This document shows, piece after piece, positions 8,435 to 14,544 of a stretch of DNA of 35,377 nt. Made by a program: the position numbers and the translations under genes. The DNA comes from an uncultured Oscillospiraceae bacterium (lineage in GTDB: Bacteria > Bacillota > Clostridia > Oscillospirales > Oscillospiraceae), in assembly GCA_904420435.1 (NCBI GenBank), contig CAJFVK010000038.1, positions 1 to 35,377 on the forward strand, read 5' to 3'. The first letter of the stretch is position 1. Each line of letters begins with the position of its first letter. Under the pieces are notes generated by a model that saw nothing but the letters and a program-made list of their open reading frames with translations, ran no database searches and was not told the origin of the DNA.

Positions 8435-9046
8435 CTAAAAGCTGAACGTTTGGTTGTACTGTGTGCCGAGTTCATAAATGCCGCTGATGATGCCGGAGTA
8501 GTCATAGGAGTAAGTCCGGGCGCTGTATTGCCGGAAAGGATTTGCAGATCTCACCTCACAGGACCCATCGGCATAGAAGACGACGGAATCATAACTCAGG
8601 GCATTGGAGTAGTAGGGCGCACTGCCAAAATAGTTGGAGTACAGGGAAAATTCCACGACGCAGGTGATGCCGTCCCAAAATTCGATGTCGTTGGGGGCAA
8701 TGGTGATGACCCGGGTATCCCGGATCTCCAGATGCCGGTCGCTGCTGCCGTTCCCTACGCGGCCCTCGGCGTAGAGGCTCTGCCACTGGTACTCGACGGC
8801 GCTTTTGGCCCGGTTGACCGTGCCGGCCCAGTCTGTGTTCCGGGACCGCCAGACGATTACGCCGATGACAATGACCAGCAGCACGCCGGCAAGAATCAGA
8901 TACTTTTTCACGTTTTTCTTTGCCGGGGACCTGCCGGGAGAAGCGGCCGCTCCTCCGGAGGGCCCCATCGGGGTGATCTGCGCTCCGCACGATTCGCAGA
9001 AAGCGGCACCCTCTGATAGATTTGCGCCGCATTTTGGACAGTACAA
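8435..9046 (-). CDS. Zinc-ribbon membrane protein, function unknown
   Basis: 203 residues. The N-terminus is a four-cysteine zinc ribbon (YCPKCGANLSEGAAFCESCG), then a Gly/Pro/Lys linker, one membrane helix (YLILAGVLLVIVIGVIVW, about residues 50-67), and a C-terminal domain of about 130 residues rich in Tyr and Ser that should lie outside the cell. I do not recognise that domain. A GTG exists at 9053-9055, but GGAGG abuts it; the TTG at 9044-9046 has the same GGAGG 8 nt upstream and gives the usual MYCPKCG opening, so I prefer it. It is a distant architectural relative of the protein at 9739-10428 (zinc ribbon, linker, one helix, Tyr-rich tail). Directly upstream is the structured RNA at 9131-9328. 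Confidence 0.75.
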   Translation of the reverse strand: MYCPKCGANLSEGAAFCESCGAQITPMGPSGGAAASPGRSPAKKNVKKYLILAGVLLVIVIGVIVWRSRNTDWAGTVNRAKSAVEYQWQSLYAEGRVGNGSSDRHLEIRDTRVITIAPNDIEFWDGITCVVEFSLYSNYFGSAPYYSNALSYDSVVFYADGSCEVRSANPFRQYSARTYSYDYSGIISGIYELGTQYNQTFSF

Positions 9047-9130
9047 ATACAACACCTCCGTTTTTCTTGGTTCTGCTGTCTATTTTTCACCGCACCGGCC
9101 CCGGGGGCCTGCGCCCCCAGGCGGTGGGCG

Positions 9131-9328
9131 AAAAACAAAAACACCGCGCAGGGTCACCCCTACACGGCGTAAGAAGAAACTTCTTATGCAACACAGGCAT
9201 GAACGGACAACGGCAAAAGCCGCCCTTTACAAAAAGGCCGGTTTGTCGTATCATAGTTCATGCGGTGCGGCCTTTCGGCCGTTGTGTAGGTGAGCTACCA
9301 CCTGCAAGCTGCCGCATTTTTATTTTGC
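9131..9328 (-). ncRNA. Structured non-coding RNA with its own promoter, family not identified
   Basis: About 198 nt, clearly less G/C-rich than its surroundings and without a credible reading frame. Read on the minus strand: GCAGG (9301-9305) closes with CCTGC (9148-9152); CTACAC (9284-9289) pairs with GTGTAG (9160-9165); inside this closing helix are a GAAA-capped hairpin (CGGCC 9277-9281, GGCCG 9268-9272), a long arm closed by CATGAAC/GTTCATG (9256-9262 with 9198-9204), and a hairpin TAAGAAG/CTTCTTA (9180-9186 with 9170-9176). The 3' end runs into GTGTTTTTGTTTTTC, a terminator-like T-run. A promoter lies at 9335-9363. The branched layout argues against 6S RNA (a single long rod). The raiA-motif RNA is the known clostridial class I would test first, but this is a guess. 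A cis-acting role on the zinc-ribbon gene 85 nt downstream is possible. Confidence 0.7.
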
Positions 9329-9334
9329 AAGTCG

Positions 9335-9363
9335 ATTATAGCAGGAATGTTCCGCCAATGCAA
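9335..9363 (-). promoter_or_regulatory. Promoter for the structured RNA
   Basis: Minus strand TTGCAT (9358-9363), 17-nt spacer, perfect TATAAT (9335-9340). Predicted start of transcription is near 9328. Confidence 0.8.
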
Positions 9364-9371
9364 GAGGGGAA

Positions 9372-9410
9372 CCGCCCGGCTGGAACATCCAGCCGGGCCG
9401 GTTTTTTTCT
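9372..9410 (+). terminator. Plus-strand hairpin with T-run, no plus-strand gene nearby
   Basis: CCCGGCTGG (9374-9382) pairs with CCAGCCGGG (9389-9397), followed by CCGG and seven T (9401-9407). On the plus strand this is a good terminator. The nearest plus-strand gene upstream is cysS, which ends 1 kb earlier. On the minus strand the same hairpin lies between the small lipoprotein gene and the RNA promoter and has only a weak T-run. Confidence 0.65.
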
Positions 9411-9477
9411 CAATGGCGAACATTACAGGAAAAAGGAGATCCACAGGCTGAACAGAAAGCCCGCGCCCCCCAGGCGG

Positions 9478-9687
9478 TCAGGGCTGCTGGCCGGCCTGCT
9501 CCTCCATCATGCCGGCGATCACGGAGCCGTCGTACACCCCAACGGCGGTGCCGGGCGCGCCGGAGCTCTCCTGAACCACGCCGCCGGGCACCAGGTAGGT
9601 GCGGGGCGAATCCTCAACGGTGCAGGCGGAGAGAAGGGCTGTCAGCAGGGAGCCCAGGAAAAACAGGGGAAGCAGCTTGCGAAACAT
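9478..9687 (-). CDS. Small predicted lipoprotein, function unknown
   Basis: 69 residues. The N-terminus MFRKLLPLFFLGSLLTALLSAC is a lipoprotein signal with lipobox LSAC and acylated Cys at position 22, leaving a mature part of fewer than 50 residues that has no motif I recognise. AAGGAGG lies 7 nt before the ATG, as good a ribosome binding site as any in the window, which supports a real gene despite its size. It follows the zinc-ribbon gene ending at 9739 by 51 nt on the same strand and probably shares its transcript. Both products would be at the membrane. Confidence 0.7.
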   Translation of the reverse strand: MFRKLLPLFFLGSLLTALLSACTVEDSPRTYLVPGGVVQESSGAPGTAVGVYDGSVIAGMMEEQAGQQP

Positions 9688-9738
9688 AGCAAATCCTCCT
9701 TATCGCAGAGAATCAAAAGTTGACGGAGCAAGTTCCTG

Positions 9739-10428
9739 TTACCAGCCCATGGGATTGTAGTACAGCTCGTAGGCGTCGTCCAAAAAGCTGCCGGCAGACT
9801 GCTGCTCCCCCAGGACGGACACATAGAGGGGGACGACGCTGGGGGCGTTCCCGATATAGGCGACCCGGAAGGAGACGGAGAAGGGCACAAACTGGTACAT
9901 GCCGGACATGGTGACCGTATAGGTGGAGCCGCTGCCGGTGCTGGTCCAGGTGGAGCCGGGGAACACGCTGTCCGCCACCGTGCCGAAGGGGATGGCGCCG
10001 TAGTCGTAGAACACGAAATCCTTCACGTCCTGGACGGGGTCCTTGCGGATGAAGAACCAGAAGACGGCGAAGGCCGCCGCGGCGATCACCACCACCAGCA
10101 CCCATTTGGGGACGGCTTTTTTCGCCGGGGCAGCTCCCTGCCCGGCGGGAGCCGGCATGGGGATGCTCTCCACAGGCTCCTCCACCTGGGGCGGGGTCTG
10201 GGGAGCGGCGGGGGCCGGCGTGGGGATCGTCTGGATGGGCTCCTCCACCCGGAGGGGGGACGGCTCGGGGGCCTGGGGGACGGGGATCTGCTCCACAGGG
10301 GCATGCACGGGAGCCGGCCCGGCGTCCTGGGCTGCCGGCGGGGTTCCCGCTCTGACGGCGGCGCCGCACTTGGAACAGAACAGGGCCCCCTCCTTCAGCG
10401 GAGAGCCGCAGAATCTGCAGTAGTTCAT
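9739..10428 (-). CDS. Zinc-ribbon membrane protein with Pro-rich linker, function unknown
   Basis: 229 residues. It opens with a four-cysteine zinc ribbon (MNYCRFCGSPLKEGALFCSKCG), followed by a Pro/Ala/Glu linker of about 80 residues with imperfect internal repeats (VEEPIQTIPTPAPA and VEEPVESIPMPAPA), one membrane helix (WVLVVVIAAAAFAVFWFFI, about 130-148), and an extracytoplasmic domain of about 80 residues ending AYELYYNPMGW. I do not recognise the last domain. ATG at 10426-10428 has AAGGAGG 8 nt upstream; the frame is open above it but without a start signal. Own promoter at 10488-10516. The domain order matches the protein at 8435-9046, so the two may be ancient paralogues. Confidence 0.82.
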   Translation of the reverse strand: MNYCRFCGSPLKEGALFCSKCGAAVRAGTPPAAQDAGPAPVHAPVEQIPVPQAPEPSPLRVEEPIQTIPTPAPAAPQTPPQVEEPVESIPMPAPAGQGAAPAKKAVPKWVLVVVIAAAAFAVFWFFIRKDPVQDVKDFVFYDYGAIPFGTVADSVFPGSTWTSTGSGSTYTVTMSGMYQFVPFSVSFRVAYIGNAPSVVPLYVSVLGEQQSAGSFLDDAYELYYNPMGW

Positions 10429-10487
10429 GAATGTTTCCTCCTTACACAACACACGGCGTCCCATCGCGCCGGAAATGGGTTTCCTTA

Positions 10488-10516
10488 ATTGTAGCAAAAA
10501 GTGTCGGAAGATGCAA
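10488..10516 (-). promoter_or_regulatory. Promoter for the zinc-ribbon/lipoprotein pair
   Basis: Minus strand TTGCAT (10511-10516), 17-nt spacer, TACAAT (10488-10493). The -35 box and spacer length are the same as those of the structured-RNA promoter at 9335-9363. Confidence 0.75.
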
Positions 10517-10553
10517 GCGGACAATCCTCCCGGGCCGGCGTCACGGGCAGCGG

Positions 10554-10587
10554 AAAGCGGCGGGAAGCATTTGCTTCCCGCCGCTTT
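10554..10587 (-). terminator. Terminator hairpin after pth
   Basis: A 15-bp near-perfect inverted repeat, AAGCGGCGGGAAGC (10555-10568) with GCTTCCCGCCGCTT (10573-10586), loop ATTT, lies 27 nt beyond the pth stop. The T-run is short on both strands (three to four T), so efficiency is uncertain. Confidence 0.6.
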
Positions 10588-10613
10588 TCTAATACGGCAT
10601 GTTTACGGAATCT

Positions 10614-11204
10614 TCAGTTGAACCGGTTCTGGGCCTCCTGGACCCCCTTTTCGATGAGGCACGCCGCCGCGTCCACCGCCCGGTCCACCGCCTGGTCCAC
10701 CACCTTCCGCTCCTCCGGGGTGAACTTGCCGATGACCCAGCCGATCATCTCCCGGTCCGGGTGGGCCGGGGCGCCCACCCCCACCCGGATCCGGGGGAAC
10801 TGGTCGGTGCCCAGGTGGGCGATGATGTTCTTCAGGCCGTTGTGGCCCCCGGCGCTGCCGCCGGCGCGGATGCGCAGCTTCCCCAGGGGCAGGGCCACGT
10901 CGTCGCTGATGACCAGCACCCGCTCCGGGGGGATCTTGTAGAAGGCGCCGGCCAGCTTCACCGCCTCGCCGCTCAGGTTCATGTAGGTCTGGGGCTTGAG
11001 CACCAGCACCCGCTCTCCCCCCAGCTCCACCTCCCCGGTGAGAGCCCGGTAGCGCAGGCGGTTGATCTTCACCCCGCACCGCCGCTCCAGGGCGTCCGCG
11101 GCCAGAAAGCCGATGTTGTGCCGGGTGTTCTCGTATTCCTTCCCTGGGTTCCCCAGGCAAACCAGCAGCCAGCGGATGGGGCCGGCGCGTCTGCCAAACA
11201 GCAT
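10614..11204 (-). CDS. pth: Peptidyl-tRNA hydrolase
   Basis: 196 residues; releases tRNA from peptidyl-tRNAs that fall off the ribosome. Conserved features: LVCLGNPGKEYENTRHNIGF with the catalytic His and first Asn, LVLKPQTYMNLSGEAV, ISDDVALPLGKLRIR with the catalytic-site Asp, and GSAGGHNGLKNI. Length is normal (about 190). ATG 11204 has AGGAGG 8 nt upstream. It follows prs with a gap of 124 nt that holds a G/C-rich hairpin but no clear promoter, so it is probably part of a glmU-prs-pth transcript, the order known from Bacillus. In Bacillus mfd would come next; here the zinc-ribbon cluster does. Confidence 0.96.
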   Translation of the reverse strand: MLFGRRAGPIRWLLVCLGNPGKEYENTRHNIGFLAADALERRCGVKINRLRYRALTGEVELGGERVLVLKPQTYMNLSGEAVKLAGAFYKIPPERVLVISDDVALPLGKLRIRAGGSAGGHNGLKNIIAHLGTDQFPRIRVGVGAPAHPDREMIGWVIGKFTPEERKVVDQAVDRAVDAAACLIEKGVQEAQNRFN

Positions 11205-11328
11205 GGGACAGTCCTCCTGTCGGTGAGATTCCGCCCCGGCGGCGGGATGGGGCGCCGGGGGCGGGTAAGCAAAGGGGACGGCGGCGGGGATGGTCCCACG
11301 CCGCCGCCCGGAAAAGCGTATGTAGCCG

Positions 11329-12288
11329 TTACATGAAGAGCTTGGACACGGAGATCTCCTGGTAGATCCGCTCGATGGCCTCGGCGAACATGGGGGCCAC
11401 GGTGAGGTACTTGATCTTCTCGCTGGTGCTCTCGGCGATGGCCGGGATGGTGTCCAGGAAGGCCAGCTCCTTGATGGGGCTGGCGTTGATCCGGTCCACA
11501 GCGGGGCCGGAGAGCACCGCGTGGCTGGCGCAGGCGTACACCGTCCGGGCGCCGCCCACCTCCACGATGGCCTTGGCCGCGTTGCACAGGCTCCCGGCGG
11601 TGTCCACCATGTCGTCAAAGAGAATGCAGTCCTTGTCCTTCACGTCGCCGATGACGTTCATGACCTCGCACTGGTTGGCCTTCTGGCGGCGCTTGTCCAC
11701 AATGGCCAGCTGCATGTGGAGCTTCTGGGCGAAGGCCCGGGCCCGGGCCACGCTGCCCACGTCCGGGGAAACCACCACCATGTCCTCGCAGCCCTCGCCG
11801 AATTTCTTGGCGTAGTAGTCCACGAAGATGGGGTTGCCCAGGAGATTGTCCACGGGAATGTCGAAAAAGCCCTGGATCTGGGCGGCGTGGAGGTCCATGG
11901 TCAGCACCCGGTCCGCCCCGGCGGCGGTGATCATGTTGGCCACCAGCTTGGCGGAGATGGGGTCCCGTGCCTTGGCCTTCCGGTCCTGCCGGGCGTAGCC
12001 GAAGTAGGGGATCACCGCGGTGACGCGGCCGGCGGAGGCCCGCTTCATGGCGTCGATCATGATGAGCAGCTCCATCAGGTTGTCATTGACCGGCGAGCAG
12101 GTGGACTGGATCAGGAAGATGTCCGAGCCCCGGACCGTCTCATAGATGGAGGCGCAAACCTCCCCGTCGGAGAAATGGCCGACCTCGCTCTCCCCCAGCG
12201 TAATGCCGATATACTTGCAGATATCGGCGGCCAGCTTGCGGTTGGCGTTTCCGGAAAACACCTTGATGTCTTTGCCTCTGGAAATCAT
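11329..12288 (-). CDS. prs: Ribose-phosphate pyrophosphokinase (PRPP synthetase)
   Basis: 319 residues; makes phosphoribosyl pyrophosphate from ribose 5-phosphate and ATP for nucleotide, His and Trp synthesis. Motifs: KVFSGNANRKLA at the N-terminus, GHFSDGEV, YARQDRKAKARDPISAK (ATP-binding flexible loop), DLHAAQIQGFFDIPVDNL, and the PRPP-binding loop FDDMVDTAGSLCNAA near residue 222. Length matches class I enzymes. ATG 12288 has AAAGGGA 7 nt upstream; a longer frame begins at 12348 without a start signal. It is 84 nt downstream of the glmU-like gene on the same strand and likely co-transcribed from the promoter at 13448-13477. Confidence 0.97.
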   Translation of the reverse strand: MISRGKDIKVFSGNANRKLAADICKYIGITLGESEVGHFSDGEVCASIYETVRGSDIFLIQSTCSPVNDNLMELLIMIDAMKRASAGRVTAVIPYFGYARQDRKAKARDPISAKLVANMITAAGADRVLTMDLHAAQIQGFFDIPVDNLLGNPIFVDYYAKKFGEGCEDMVVVSPDVGSVARARAFAQKLHMQLAIVDKRRQKANQCEVMNVIGDVKDKDCILFDDMVDTAGSLCNAAKAIVEVGGARTVYACASHAVLSGPAVDRINASPIKELAFLDTIPAIAESTSEKIKYLTVAPMFAEAIERIYQEISVSKLFM

Positions 12289-12372
12289 ACTCTTTCCCTT
12301 TCTTTTCATTCCCGTATTTGCGCGATTCCCGTAGTTGCGCGGTGACATGAGAATTTGCCTGGCGGATGCTTC

Positions 12373-13401
12373 CTACTTTTTCCTGTGCAGCTCCCGGTTC
12401 CGGCGGGCCCAGCCCTCCTTGTTCTCCTGGCGGGCCCGGCCAACGGCCAGGGCGTCCGGGGGGACGTTCCGGGTCACGGTGGTGCCGGCGGCCACATAGG
12501 CCCCGTCCCCCACCTCCACCGGCGGCACCAGGTTGGTGTTGCAGCCGATGAAGGCGTCGTTTCCGATGGTGGTCCTGTGCTTTTTGAAGCCGTCGTAGTT
12601 GGAGGTGATGGTGCCGCAGCCGAAGTTGCACCGGTCCCCCACGTCCGCGTCCCCCACATAGGTCAGATGGGCCATCTTGGTCCCCTTGCCCAGGTTGCAG
12701 TTCTTCAGCTGCACGAAGGCGCCGATCTTGCTGCCGTCTCCCACGGTGCAGCCGGGGCGGATGTGGGTGTAGGGGCCGATCTCACAGCCCTCCCCGATGG
12801 CGCTGTCCCTGGCCTGGGCGGAGTTGACGGTGGTGCCCCGGCCCACGGTGCACCCGTCCAGCATGGTGTTGGGACCGATCTCGCAGTCCTCCCCGATCCT
12901 CGTCTCCCCCCGGAGGATGGTGTTGGGCAGGATCAGCGTCCCCGCCCCGATGTCCACCCGGGGATCGATGTAGGTGCTGGCGCTGTCCAGAATCAGGACC
13001 CCCCGCTTCTGGTGGGAGGCCACGATCTCACTGTGGCAGGCGTCCTGGAGCCGGCTGAGCTCCTCCAGGTTGTGGAAGGCGACCATCAGGTTCCCCAGGG
13101 GCATCACCGGCTCCCGGACCTCCTCCACGGTCCAGCCCTCCGTTTCCAGCCGGGAGCGGACGGCACCCCACTCCTCCTCCGAGGCGAACTCCGGCTGCAG
13201 CTGCCGGGGGAAGCAGGGTGTCGCCAGCAGGCGGACAGCCTCGCCGCAGACGACAAAAAACCGCCGGACATCCCGCGCCATCCACGCCCGCACGCACCAG
13301 GTCAGCGCGGGGCAGAACATGACTTGCTGGAGCATCAGCGGCTTTCCGTGGTAGACCAGGCTCCCGCCGTCCGGCAGATGGACGGCCACACAGCTGTTCA
13401 T
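12373..13401 (-). CDS. GlmU-like acetyltransferase with eroded uridylyltransferase domain
   Basis: 342 residues, against about 455 for bifunctional GlmU. The C-terminal left-handed beta-helix (from about residue 125, ASTYIDPRVDIGAG) is complete and keeps the glucosamine-1-phosphate acetyltransferase residues: YTHIRPGC, KMAHLTYVGDADVGD (catalytic His near 245), GTITSNYDGFKKHRT and AAGTTVTRNVPPDALAVGR. The N-terminal 120 residues are not a working pyrophosphorylase: the LAAGxGTRM nucleotide loop is absent. Remnants are still visible, such as GKPLMLQQVM and the linker PLGNLMVAFHNLEELSRLQD. ATG 13401 has AAGGAGG 10 nt upstream; a longer frame upstream also lacks the nucleotide loop, so a wrong start does not explain the loss. 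Position before prs and pth is the usual one for glmU. It probably keeps only the acetylation step; a separate GlcNAc-1-P uridylyltransferase would be needed elsewhere. Confidence 0.82.
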   Translation of the reverse strand: MNSCVAVHLPDGGSLVYHGKPLMLQQVMFCPALTWCVRAWMARDVRRFFVVCGEAVRLLATPCFPRQLQPEFASEEEWGAVRSRLETEGWTVEEVREPVMPLGNLMVAFHNLEELSRLQDACHSEIVASHQKRGVLILDSASTYIDPRVDIGAGTLILPNTILRGETRIGEDCEIGPNTMLDGCTVGRGTTVNSAQARDSAIGEGCEIGPYTHIRPGCTVGDGSKIGAFVQLKNCNLGKGTKMAHLTYVGDADVGDRCNFGCGTITSNYDGFKKHRTTIGNDAFIGCNTNLVPPVEVGDGAYVAAGTTVTRNVPPDALAVGRARQENKEGWARRNRELHRKK

Positions 13402-13447
13402 GGGCCTGCGCCCTCCTTTCCAAATGATCAAGCGATTGTTCGCCTCT

Positions 13448-13477
13448 ATTATATACAGGGGTGGGAGAAAAAAACAA
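13448..13477 (-). promoter_or_regulatory. Promoter for glmU-like-prs-pth
   Basis: Minus strand TTGTTT (13472-13477), 18-nt spacer, perfect TATAAT (13448-13453), 46 nt upstream of the ATG. Confidence 0.75.
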
Positions 13478-13641
13478 GGGGCAATGTTTGAAAACCAGGA
13501 AAAATTAACCCCTGCCGGGAGTGCGTCCAGCATTCATAGAAAAAGACGGCGGAATTGGAAAGAATTTTGGTCATTTTAGCGAAACAAAGAAAAGGGACGG
13601 AAGAATTTCCAATCATTCGTTATAATTTTCCTGTTTTTCTA

Positions 13642-13670
13642 TTGAATTCCAGGAAGTTTTATATTACAAT
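13642..13670 (+). promoter_or_regulatory. Promoter for trmL
   Basis: TTGAAT (13642-13647), 17-nt spacer, TACAAT (13665-13670), 45 nt upstream of the chosen ATG. Confidence 0.75.
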
Positions 13671-13715
13671 GTGGTTCGATTCAAAAGCATGGATGGGAAA
13701 GGGGCCTGCCTGGGA

Positions 13716-14207
13716 ATGCTAAACGTCGTGCTGGTGGAGCCGGAGATCCCTCAAAACACGGGGAATATCGCCCGGACCTGCGCCGCCACAGGCAGCGTCC
13801 TCCACCTGGTGGAGCCCCTGGGCTTTGACATCTCGGAGAAGGCGGTGCGCCGGGCGGGGCTGGACTACTGGCCCCTGGTGGACGTCCGTACCTACCGGAA
13901 TCTGGAGGACCTCTTTGCCAGGAATCCCCAGGCGGCGGACAACCTGTGGCTGACCACCACCAAGGCCCCCCGGCCCTATACCGAGGCCAGGTTTATCGAC
14001 GGGTGCTGGCTGTTCTTCGGCAAGGAGACCGCCGGGCTGCCCCTGGCCTTCCGGGAGCGGTTTGCCAGCCGGTGCATCCGTCTGCCCATGCGCCCCGAGG
14101 CCAGGAGCCTGAACCTGGGCAACTGCGCGGCGGTGTTCGTCTACGAGGCCCTGCGGCAGATCGGCTTTCCAGGTCTGCAGGGCACCGGCGAGATGGCGCA
14201 GGGCTGA
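13716..14207 (+). CDS. trmL: tRNA (cytidine(34)-2'-O)-methyltransferase TrmL
   Basis: 163 residues; SPOUT-family methyltransferase that 2'-O-methylates the wobble base of tRNA-Leu isoacceptors using S-adenosylmethionine. The start region [20 protein letters not shown] and the knot motifs [32 protein letters not shown] are diagnostic. ATG 13716 is chosen because family members begin exactly there, with AAAGGGG upstream; two earlier in-frame starts at 13671 and 13689 are too close to the predicted start of transcription. The last 19 residues and the stop lie inside a 185-nt tandem duplication (14148-14332, copied at 14333-14486), so the tail [11 protein letters not shown] may be an extension acquired from the repeat. 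Confidence 0.93.
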   Translation: MLNVVLVEPEIPQNTGNIARTCAATGSVLHLVEPLGFDISEKAVRRAGLDYWPLVDVRTYRNLEDLFARNPQAADNLWLTTTKAPRPYTEARFIDGCWLFFGKETAGLPLAFRERFASRCIRLPMRPEARSLNLGNCAAVFVYEALRQIGFPGLQGTGEMAQG

Positions 14208-14332
14208 GAGCGCGCCGGATGGCGCGTCCAAGGGTTTTGCGGAGCAAAACCTTGCCGCAGGCGGGCTTTGCCTGCCGAGGAAGTTCGATGGCCCTTGGGG
14301 GCCCCGCAAAATGGGACATTTTGCGGGGAGCG
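14148..14332 (+). repeat. Tandem duplication, copy 1 (includes 3' end of trmL)
   Basis: Copy 1 of a direct repeat with period 185 nt. Its first 60 nt encode the end of trmL. It then carries three palindromes: CGCGCC/GGCGCG (14211-14226), GGTTTTGC/GCAAAACC (14233-14251) and a perfect 12-bp stem CCCCGCAAAATG/CATTTTGCGGGG (14302-14328). Confidence 0.9.
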
Positions 14333-14486
14333 GCCCTGCGGCAGCTGGGCTTTCCCGGCCTGCAGGGCACCGGCGAGATGGCGCAGGGCTGAGAGCGCGC
14401 CGGATGGCGCGTCCAAGGGTTTTGCGGAGCAAAACCTTGCCGCAGGCGGGCTGGGCCCCGCAAAATGGGACATTTTGCGGGGAGCG
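14333..14486 (+). repeat. Tandem duplication, copy 2 (shortened)
   Basis: Copy 2 repeats 14148-14332 with a few substitutions in the first 35 nt and loss of about 38 nt before the last palindrome. It keeps all three hairpins, including the out-of-context copy of the trmL tail and stop (TGA 14390-14392). The -35 box of the pgk promoter begins 5 nt after it. Confidence 0.9.
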
Positions 14487-14490
14487 GGGC

Positions 14491-14519
14491 TTGACAGTTT
14501 TGTTTGCTGCGGTCATATT
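14491..14519 (+). promoter_or_regulatory. Promoter for pgk
   Basis: Perfect TTGACA (14491-14496), 17-nt spacer, CATATT (14514-14519), 26 nt before the ATG of pgk. The -10 box is weak but the -35 and spacing are good. Confidence 0.65.
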
Positions 14520-14544
14520 TGACGAGGAAATAGGAGGAATACAG

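Larger units (their letters stand above)
13402..13715. other. Divergent AT-rich control region between glmU-like and trmL
   Basis: 314 nt, much richer in A and T than the rest of the window. It holds the minus-strand promoter at 13448-13477 and the plus-strand promoter at 13642-13670. Between them (13500-13640) are AT-rich stretches including GAATTTCC and TTATAATTTTCC; no gene is visible there. A regulator-binding role is possible but no operator could be named. Confidence 0.55.

Noticed and set aside
9131-9328. 6S RNA
   Set aside because: 6S RNA is one long rod with a central bubble; this sequence closes a junction with several arms. No known 6S sequence motif was seen.
13671-13715. A longer trmL start at 13671 or 13689
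   Set aside because: These codons lie at or just after the predicted transcription start and have no ribosome binding site; family members start at the equivalent of 13716.
14208-14486. CRISPR-like repeat array
   Set aside because: Only two long unequal copies in direct tandem with internal hairpins and no spacers; no cas genes nearby.
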